Below, one piece after another: positions 55,611 through 64,000 of a stretch of 64,000 nucleotides of DNA. The first letter of the stretch is position 1; every line of letters starts with the position of its first letter. Made by a program: the position numbers and the translations under genes. The DNA comes from Dicyema japonicum (Eukaryota > Dicyemida > Rhombozoa > Dicyemidae). Location: the NCBI GenBank assembly GCA_011109175.1, contig RDEW01000013.1, positions 659,221 to 723,220 on the forward strand, read 5' to 3'. Under the pieces are notes generated by a model, which made no database searches, was not told the origin of the DNA, and saw only the letters and a program-made list of their open reading frames with translations.

Positions 55611-57175
55611 AATAAATATTTTTATAAAGTCAAAAAAGGTCAAAATTTAATTTTTTAGGTCAATAAAGTCAAAAATTTTATTGATTTTTTTTTTTTATTT
55701 ATTAATTTTATTAGCTTTTGAATTTCAACCACTGGTATTAATAACAAGCGTATGTGTTCGTACATCAGCAAGGATGTGATAAACAAGTTTTTATTAAAAA
55801 TAATTAATTTTTTTCTACATTCGTTTTTTTAGTTTCTTTAATTTTACGAAACTTTTAATATTTTGTTAGAGTTTGTGGCATAAATTTATGAATGCCTTTT
55901 TCTAATTTATTGAAAATATGATTGTTTTAATGTTGTCGACTCATAATCATCATTTCCGTTAAAACGTTTAATTGTCTGTCTCTTCTTGAATCACGTTGAA
56001 ATTAATAAAGCTATATTCTTCATCAATGTTCCAGAAATGGGAAAATATTGTTCCCTGCATAAACGCTTCGTACACTAATTAATCTAGTTTCTGTGATTTC
56101 TCTACTGAAATATTTTTTATTTCAGGATTGCGATCATTAATATTATTTTCGTTAAAATGAACAAATCCATTTTGAAAAAAAATTACAAATATTTTTCTTA
56201 ATCCTAAATACAGAACCTGAAATTGCATAAATTAAAAGCAAACCTTTACTTGTCTTGCATTTATTCATTATTTGCCTCTCAGATGATCTTTTCGAAGCCA
56301 AATCCATTGCAATCTTCAATTTAGTATTATCTTTAATCTTTCTGCAACACGAAATCACACTAAATAACAAAATTTTACGTAGAAATTTAATTTTTTTATT
56401 TTGTATTTTTTTATTAACAAAAAATTATTTTTTTAAGTAAGGGTTTTAAAAAAATTTCCAAATTTGGAAATTAATACTTAAAAATAGGCATGATTCACAA
56501 AGTTCCCCAAAAAGCGGGGGTGCTCAAAATTATCAGCTTTTTATTGAATCTTTTGTCTAATAAACATTTCAAACTAACAAGTTTATCATTTTATTAAAAT
56601 TTCACATGTGCTAGTTTAAGAATATGATTTTCTCATTCCACCTACCGATTCTAGGCACAATGAGGTCACTAATGCTTAGTCGAATATGATTTTCTTTGCA
56701 TAAGCTGAACAGTAATGTTTAAAAAACTTGTTTGAAGATATTGGATATCCTTTTACTTTCTTCTATGCAAAATTGTATAAAATATATGCCAAAGGTAACT
56801 TGACCGAAGCTATTTTTGAGTATTTTACATGGATTTATCATAGAGTCGGAAAAATTGGTTTGATCTAAGAAATCGATGTAAATATGTGTGAATACACAAA
56901 TAATTTTCTTCTATAAAAACAGAGTTTTATTGAAATTGGCCATCTACCCAAAATATTCTTGTCAGAAGGGGAAAATGTTTTGAAATTGTTGAATATTATT
57001 AAAAAAGTTATTGAAGTAAAGAAACTATAATTTTGATGGAAATGGAATTTTATTAGAAAGATGCTTGGAAGTAATATATTAAAATGAACTACGGAAGCAA
57101 TTTATTTACTAAATTATATGAATATTGGTTTATAAATTGATAAAGATGACAGGAAAAACTTACTTCACCGCATAA
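55611..57175. other. AT-rich sequence with GTCAAA-rich patch
   Basis: 55630-55690 is built of GTCAAAAA/GGTCAAAAT units that reappear in the same orientation at 58965-59045. No gene was supported; a minus-strand frame at 56152-56370 is unrecognised. Confidence 0.4.
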
Positions 57176-57362
57176 AGACGCAGCTAAAAAAGTAAGCACT
57201 TCCGCGTTGCCATAAGGACGTAAAATGCCTAGGGTTTCGCTCGTGCAGAACACACACTTCATTTAAGTTAAGAAAGGTTATTTTAACTAATTGTAGAGGG
57301 AGAACCAAAGGAATGCTCTTCACTTCTTTGTTTTTTTCTTTTTCTTGGGTGTCCTTTTAGAC

Positions 57363-58496
57363 CAGAGGTTGTCAAACGGTTTGCCGTGAGACAATTTCTA
57401 GTTGCCGCCTGCCAAATACAAATTTGAATAAATTTATATACATTTTTTGACCTAATTAATTTAAAAAGATAAACAAATTAAAATAATTACTAAAATTAAA
57501 ATAATCATTTTTTATTATATATTAAATGACATTTACATTGGTTAACCATTATTTATTCCCTGTACGAGCTTGTGTGAGTACGAGGGAGGAGCACCGGGAA
57601 AGAATGAGGATTTTGGCGGAGCGCATCGGGATCACGTGATAGTTAGTTTTGGTTTTACCGTGGTCTTGGGTGTTAAATAAAAAAATAAATAATTAATTTT
57701 TTAATAACGTGCGCATCAACGTGCTTATGGGTAAATCAGTTCGTCGTTTTTATAAAGATTCTTATTTGTCATTTGGATTTATATGCAAAGATAAAAATAA
57801 ATTACCTCAATGTCTAATTTGCATGGAAGTCTTGGCAAATGATGTATGGTTCCTAGCAAACTAAAGAGACATTTTACTTCCAAGCATCCGGACTATTCCG
57901 AAAAATCTGTGGATTATGTTTTTTAAATTGGAAGGGCATTCTGAATTTGTTGAAAAAATTCAGAATCCAATGTGGTCTATAAAACTTGCGTATTTATCTG
58001 ACATTTTACAAATATTAAACGAGGTTAATGCAAGGATGTTTTGAGACTATTTTATCGTCGACGGACAAATTAAATTCTTTGAAAATGAAAATCAGTTTTT
58101 GGAGAAAAAAGGTTTTAAATGGCGATTATACTATGCTTCCTAATACGAATGGTTTATTTTATATTTTAATCATAATAAGGATATAATGGTGAATCGATGC
58201 AGGGACTGATTAATGAACATTTAATAATTTTGGAAAACAAAATGGATGCTTATTTTCCAGACTTAGAAATTGAAATGCGGGTGGCTTTTGTCAACCATTC
58301 GACCTGATATTGATGATACATGCAAAAACAATAATAATTAAGATTTCATTTTTTTATTAATAAAAATTTGGGCATTAAATTACCAATTTTTGTACTTAGT
58401 TTTACACATCTTAAAAATTTAATTTTTTATTTTTTAATGTGTGCCTACTTTTTTTACGATTAGTGTGCCGCGATAATTATTTTTTGAAAAGCTCTG
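57363..58496 (+). mobile_element. hAT element (ZBED-type), internally deleted, with ends
   Basis: Terminal repeats are CAGAGGTTGTCAAA at the left and CAGAGCTTTTCAAA (inverted) at the right. The 8-bp duplication TTTTAGAC lies at 57355-57362 and 58497-58504. Inside, ATG at 57727 starts MGKSVRRFYKDSYLSFGFIC then LPQCLICMEVL, a BED finger, with a frameshift in PSKLKRHFTSKH. INEHLIILENKMDAYFPDLE follows near 58200. The catalytic core is missing, so it cannot move itself. Confidence 0.85.
57545..57680 (+). repeat. TTAGTTAGTTT-type repeat inside the hAT element
   Basis: GTACGAGCTTGTGTGAGTAC, GATCACGTGATAGTTAGTTT and CCGTGGTCTTGGGTGTTA lie just upstream of the BED-finger ATG, as also seen at 15930-16010. 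Confidence 0.65.
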
Positions 58497-58659
58497 TTTT
58501 AGACTATCCGGTTCCTCAGTGAATTTCCACTGATGACGGCGTCACTCGTCAAGCCCTTTTAGCATCGTAGATGCGTAGAATTTTCCACCAGGTCGAACCC
58601 GTAATCTAAGCCAATTTAGCCCGACAACTAACTATTATGCCACCCGGCTGAGACGCAGC

Positions 58660-59571
58660 TAGCATATTTAAAAATAGTTTTCAGCAACGATTTGTGCTGA
58701 ATTAAGTATCTGGAATCTAGATTTTCTGTTAATAAGTTTATTCTAATACGAAAATGGAAAAACAACACATTTTTATCGCATATAAGACTATTTGAAAAAT
58801 ATCTATTTAGAAAAGATTATATTATTGTAAAATTATTATCTAGGACCGAAATTTTTAACCTGTAAAAATTCTTAATCACATTATTCTATATTTTAATAAA
58901 GTTTTTGATTAGTTTTTTTCATATTTAAAATTTTTTATAGATTATTCTATATTTTATAAATTTCATAGTCAAAAATGGTCAAAATTTTGAAATTTTAAAG
59001 TTAAAGTCAATTTTTAGGTCAAAATAAAGTCAAAAAATCGCCATACTTATGACATAGGCACACGTGTAACGATATGTGTTCGATCCCCCATATAGTGTCT
59101 AAGGGTTGTCGTCCTTTGTTCTGTTCCTTCACGTTATACTAACATTGAACAATGTGATCTTCTGTCCCATGAAAGCCAGTGCTAGGATGGAGAGATCATC
59201 TGCTCTTTCTCACTTCGCTGGATCATTCCTTGGGAGGTTCTCATCTCGTTGTTATGGATAGTTTTGTATCTTCGACAATGGGGACTGAAATAAAAATTGA
59301 CTCGACAAAATAACGTCATTGGATCTTATTATTCGACAAAATTGCCTCTGAAAACGAAGCAGTTGTAGAGTTTAGGTGAATTCTTGTTCACCGTTGATCA
59401 TAACTGAAGTTGTTTGTGTCAGCTTAGCTCACTAAAGTCAGGGCACCATCTCTATATAAGGGTTCTTAAATGCTAAAATTACTGCTCACAGATGGAGTCC
59501 TTAAATGTTAATTTATGACTAAATTATGCACGAAGGGCAATAAAGGTAGACACTTTCCACCATTTAGTTAG
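58660..59571. other. AT-rich and unassigned sequence
   Basis: 58965-59045 repeats the GTCAAA-rich patch of 55630-55690. A GTTCGATCCC B-box-like motif lies near 59080. No gene seen. Confidence 0.4.
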
Positions 59572-59660
59572 CTTAAAGCACTTCCACGTTACCCATAAGC
59601 ATATGAATATTTAGGATTCCTCATTTGCCGTGGTATGAATATTAAGATTCCTCATTTGCC
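59572..59660 (-). repeat. Diverged SINE 3' tail fragment
   Basis: AAAGCACTTCCACGTTACCC followed by ATTTAGGATTCCTCATTTGC resembles the tail at 57190-57240; the last part is tandemly repeated. Confidence 0.4.
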
Positions 59661-60490
59661 GTTCTACCAGTTTTCTTCATCTAAGTTTCCTTCTCGCACG
59701 TTTCTGTAGTTAATCGATGTCGTCCGCTGTTTTCTTTTCCCACCAATTTGAGCATAATCTTGATCCAGACAGAAGTATAGTTCTCTGCTGTCCGCGAAAG
59801 TCCCCAGTTGATTAAAAATCCTCATAATGAGGTTACACGGTAACACCATATTTATACGAAGAATATGCCCCCAAATCCCATGAAATTATCACTTTCTCGC
59901 TTATCGGCATGCGCATAGCTCGTAGAGTCCTGCTTTTTAGATTCTTCGGCCAGTAGATGCCTAGTATTTTTCTCACCTGATTTCTGTTATAAGCCTGCTA
60001 AGATCTGCTTTTGATGTTCCCCAAGTTCCTGAGTTGTGCAGGAAGATCGGTTTTACGAAGGCATTAAATAGACATATCCAGAGATTCAGAGAGACGTGCT
60101 TTCTACGGTCCAAATACTCCATCTCTTTTTCATTGCACAAGATTCCCGCATTATTCTGCGAGCATTTCCTCCGCATCTCCCAGAAACGAGTCGAGCTTTT
60201 TAATGAATCTTCAGCTTTCATCCACCCGCGTAGGCATTCGTTCAATCGATGTCAACTCAGTTTTTTCTTTGTTAATTTTTAATGACCATCAAAATTATCT
60301 GCGAGTTAATTTACAACTGAATTAAGTAACTCCACGTCGTCCGAAACGAAATCTAGTAGTTCAACCAGACGTTCGTTTAGGAGGCTCAATTATCCCCGAA
60401 TGTCTCTCCAAACTTCCAAATAAATTGTAAAGAACTGACGAAAGTGAGTTACCCTGAGAAGTACCAATACTCACTACGAACGTTTTTTGA
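59661..60490 (-). mobile_element. LINE-D RT C-terminal remnant
   Basis: Minus-strand order is GTSQGNSLSSVLYNLF (RT motif GTPQGD...), EFVSDDVELLNSVVN (ADDV region), SLKSSTRFWEMRRKCSQNNA, FVKPIFLHNSGTWGTSKADL, then a tail with RKILGIYWPKN-like and WGHILRIN. This is a non-LTR RT distinct from LINE-A/B/C. Confidence 0.6.
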
Positions 60491-61079
60491 ATAACTTTTC
60501 CAGCATTAAATTCAATTTATTTTTTTTCGATTTTGGTTGCAAATTTTTAAAGAAAAAAATTAAAATATTATATTTTTAGTGGAAAAGTTAATTTTATTTA
60601 ATTTATGAACTTCATCGCCTCTAATCTGTCCTAAAGGATTGAAATGCTTATCGGCTCTAAAGAGCTTTGGAACTGCTTTAAGAGTAAATCACAGTGTTTG
60701 CTAAAAACTGGTAGATTTTATACTTTATTGTATAGCCACGTGGGTTGAAAATACACACAACCCTTCCCTGATGTCATACGATTAATACTTTTATGGAGGT
60801 TTGAACTCCTTTAAATGATGTCAGAAAGCTGGGATGGGGTGCTAGCACATTTGTGGATTGGGGGATGTTTTTACGAAATGTATAGACATCCCAATGTGGA
60901 ACCGATTATAATTTATGTGGAGAAGCCATCCAATTATCATTGGTGCCCTTTTTGATTATTGATCCGATCAGACGGACTAAACCGTCCGCTTGTGAATGAG
61001 AAATAATCATGGTGAGTCATTAATCCAAAATTATGATAATTCTATGAATTTTTTAATTTAATCAAAAATAAAATCCAAT
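60491..61079. other. Unassigned sequence
   Basis: No gene or repeat recognised. Confidence 0.4.
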
Positions 61080-61880
61080 TGTATACCCAAATCATATGCC
61101 AATAGGACTGGCATTTTTTTTAAAAGAATTCCACCGAAGAGTGTGTGCAGATTAAAGTATCCTGTAATGTTAAGCACAAATATGAATGGGACAGATAAAC
61201 TTGAAAATTTTCGTCAAATAATTTAACATTTAAAATTCCATGGGAAATCAAATTATCGAAAAATTTGTTAGTGATTGGCCAATGTCCAGAAATCTGCGTG
61301 GAATTAAAGCACGGATCATTTTACAGCCTATGACAAAGGAGATATTGAATTTTTTAAGTCTCACTTTAACAGCATGAAATTTGTCGATGTCAAAAATTGA
61401 AGACAGAAAGAATCCTTGTACAAAGAAATCAATTTAAAAGATGTTTCAAGCATTCAAAGTGGACTACTAAATGGCGTCTGATTGTGGAGAAGCATGAGTA
61501 GAATCTTTTTATGAACTCAGAAAAAATAAGCATTAAATATCCGAAGATATATTTAACGTTTTTGGATAGAAAAAGACGAATTACTTGAACACTTCAAAAT
61601 CTACAAGAGGAAAATATAACTAATCACTTAATACATACAAATTTATTTTAAACAATTTGACCAGGTAGATATGAGTTTTTTTAAAAACTGTAGAATTCGA
61701 AGTACAGATTTAATAAAAACAACGATTATTCTAATAAATACTTTTTGTTTAATCAGCCTTGTGGTTATTATAAAAAGTGAAATTTGACTAAATTCTGATA
61801 ATTCATACATTACATAAAAATCAATAATCCTTTTTAAGCCCTAAAAATGGCGGATACGAGAGGATTCACTGTACCAGTTA
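61080..61880. mobile_element. Possible pogo-like remnant with one end
   Basis: The right end, read inverted, is CAGTGAATCCTCTCGTATCC next to TA near 61873, a pogo/Tigger-like terminus. Internal frames (LLVIGQCPEICVELKHGSF; a C-terminal-like KDVSSIQSG) are only faintly transposase-like. The left end was not found. Confidence 0.35.
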
Positions 61881-62034
61881 TCATACATAAGGCAGACACC
61901 AATAACTATATCGATATTTTTGACTTTGTAAATCTGAAATTTTGACTTAAAAGTAAGTAAGGAACGGTTTTATGCAAGTCTCATGCAACCTGAGGCGAAC
62001 TGATGGACAGACTGCACTTCTTTGGATCAATCCT
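61881..62034. other. Unassigned sequence
   Basis: Nothing recognised. Confidence 0.4.
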
Positions 62035-62290
62035 TTATAAATTTTTTATAGTCACCGTAGATAACAATTTCCTTTTTGTAGTCTTCGGAGTCCCCAAGAA
62101 GGAAGCTAAGTTTCCTCCAGTTTTCGGTACAGCGTAGCGTGTTCCATTTATTTGATCTCGACGATATCCATTTTCGAAGTGTTCATTGATAGAGACCATT
62201 TGATCATGGCGGTCTGGTGCTACCTCCAGAAGTCTAAGTGCTTTTTTGTTACATAAGACAGTCAACATCGTCGGCGTAAAACAATTAAAT
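62035..62290 (-). mobile_element. LINE-D RT fragment
   Basis: The minus strand gives FYADDVDCLM at about 62270, then, across frames, a WRKLSFLLGDSEDYKKEIV stretch, the LGSLLGD-x-ED motif found in this RT family. Confidence 0.55.
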
Positions 62291-62329
62291 TTATATTTTT
62301 AATCCTTACGTCGGAATGACCCAAATCAT

Positions 62330-64000
62330 TTTTCTTATCATGGTGGCGACAAACTCGGCGTATTCTTAGTATCGCCAGCTCTATCTGTGTATGTGGGAAA
62401 GCCAAAAACTCTATGGGATATCGGGAGCGACCATATTCCACAAGAATTGGTTATTAGTGTGAGCCAGATGTTATGGAAGATGTCTTTTTTAGGTTCAACA
62501 TATCTTGGATTGGGTCCACTATAGGGTTTTCAAATTCAATAATTTGTTTGTTCTACCGAGAGAGTTTTCAACCATAGGAGATATCAATACTGCAAGTCGA
62601 GAACTAACGAATCTATGCAGTCATATTTTCACTATATGCACGAAGGGTTTTTCAAAATCATTATTTTGTGTCGCCAATTATTATGAGGCTTATTCGTGAG
62701 AGGAATCGCCTAAGGGCAAAGCAAAGGCGTTGTGTCGACAAAATAGACGGGGAATTCATATCAGCCAGAATCAGGATGATGAAGGAAGCAATCAGCAGTA
62801 TATGGAAGGAGGAGACTGACCGTATATGGACGGCTGAGGCTGCGAAAATTGATATGAAGAATCCCTCTTTTTGTAAATGCTATCAGAAGATAATGTGTCT
62901 CAAGTCGGGAGCAGAAAAAATTATATTGAATAAACCAGACGGGGGAGTATGCATAACGGAGGAAACACCTTCGATATTCAGGATCCAGCTCAAAAAAATT
63001 CAGGTGTGGATCCCTGATGACAAAAAGAAGGTGTCTGCCGATATATTTAAACACTCTGACGAGGAACTGCCTATTGCTGATAGCACTGTCAGCGTCTTTG
63101 AAGTGATGACAGCTATCAGGAAATGCAAGGTCAATGCTCCAGGATATGACCACATATCAATGAAACTTATCAAAGAGGGTCCGAATATTTTATTTGACTA
63201 TCTGCAATGTCTTTATGATGGGTGTTTACGACTTGGCCACTCCTTTAATATGGAAGAAAGCTGTCATGAGGATGATTCCAAAACCAGAGAAGCCAATAAG
63301 AGATCCTGCAAACTACAGAGTCACTAGCTTAATGTGTTCTTTCGTGAAAGTGATTGAACGTATCATTTTCAAAAGGCTAAGCAGACATATAGAAGAGAAT
63401 GACTTTCTGATTCCGGTGAAGTGGGGTTTTCGTCCCGGAAGAGGCTGTGCAGACTGTTTCTTTTTACAGAATTCTGAAATCATGAAAGCAAAGGATTCCA
63501 AAGACAAATAAACTTATTATGTCTTGATATCTCAGCTTGTTAAAGCAGCTTGTATCAGCATGTGTTCCAAGATACCTATTTGTTTGGCTAAGAAGTTATC
63601 TTCAGGAAAGACAATCTTTTGTGAAGGTGTGTGGATATATATCCGATGCAATATCATTCAAGAGGAGTACCACAAGGTTCGGTATTGAGTCCTATTTTGT
63701 TCAATATATTCATAGAGAGTTTTCCACGTCCGAGGAATATTAATACTAGTCTTCTTATTTATGCGGATGACGTAATCGTGGTACACATCTTTAAAATCTT
63801 TTATATCTGAAGGAAGAATCCGGGAGTATGTTGACCAGATTGGTGCAACTTGAGAGGGCTAAAGCTCTCTGCTGAAAAATCTTGCGCACTACGAATAAGC
63901 AATGTGAAAAAGCACCTGAAACAAGAATACACACTGGGAGTAAACAATGAACACAGAGCCATATTATGACTTTCGTTGCTGACTCCTATCTTGTAAGTCG
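62330..64000 (+). mobile_element. LINE-C (jockey-like) remnant, runs off the window
   Basis: Plus-strand order is endonuclease end (SPALSVYVGKPKTLWDIGSD with HIP), linker (IRERNRLRAKQRRCVDKIDG), pre-RT (NAPGYDHISMKLIKEGPNIL; IWKKAVMRMIPKPEKPIRDP), then RT (FLIPVKWGFRPGRGCADCFF; a VPQGSVLSPILFN-like stretch; LIYADDVIVV at 63760). Frameshifts occur near 63230, 63510 and 63640. It is the same family as 40684-42475. Confidence 0.75.

Larger units (their letters stand above)
57187..58650 (-). repeat. tRNA-headed SINE interrupted by a hAT element
   Basis: The head is at 58505-58650 and the tail at 57187-57362, both matching the SINE at 29038-29362 in reverse. Together they make about 322 bp. The 11-bp target duplication AGACGCAGCTA flanks it at 57176-57186 and 58651-58661. 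A 1134-bp hAT-like insertion with its own duplication splits it. Confidence 0.88.

Overview
This is a gene-poor, repeat-rich, AT-rich window of a eukaryotic (animal) genome. The best clue to the organism is gene structure. Five recognisable host genes (PSMB2-like proteasome beta subunit, TTLL10-like ligase, CHERP-like splicing factor, MAK16, innexin) only read through correctly when GT-AG introns of 21-28 nt are removed; most are 22-24 nt. An innexin means a metazoan, and introns this small are, to my knowledge, a hallmark of dicyemid mesozoans, so a dicyemid (Dicyema-like) genome is the inference. It rests on the reconstructed splice junctions; no search was run.

Layout: bases 1-9985 and 15953-25735 are two near-identical direct copies (same order, small differences) of a block with a degraded minus-strand non-LTR element (LINE-A), two unidentified small multi-exon genes, the PSMB2-like gene, more LINE-A pieces, a complete but dead restriction-endonuclease-type non-LTR element with a PHD finger (RLE-LINE, with target site duplication), and a 61-residue gene on the minus strand. 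In copy 1 the host genes carry lesions; copy 2 looks intact. The 6 kb spacer holds MULE, Tc1, hAT, pogo and LINE debris and a minisatellite.

25.7-30.2 kb: debris of RLE-LINE and LINE-A plus a tRNA-headed SINE. 30.2-32.0 kb: TTLL10-like gene. 32.0-36.0 kb: interspersed repeats and jockey-type RT remains. 36.1-37.4 kb: CHERP-like gene. 37.6-39.3 kb: LINE-B. 39.5-40.2 kb: MAK16. 40.4-46.5 kb: LINE-C, a Ginger/KRBA2-type integrase remnant and a long LINE-B copy, all on the minus strand. 46.8-47.4 kb: RING/TRAF-finger gene. 49.8-51.0 kb: innexin, minus strand. 51.4-55.6 kb: LINE-B pieces, one split by a pogo/Tigger element. 57.2-58.7 kb: a SINE split by a hAT element, both with clean target duplications. 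59.6 kb to the end: LINE-D and LINE-C remains.

The host genes are unrelated housekeeping and signalling genes; there is no operon or shared pathway. Most of the rest is transposable-element debris, much of it nested.
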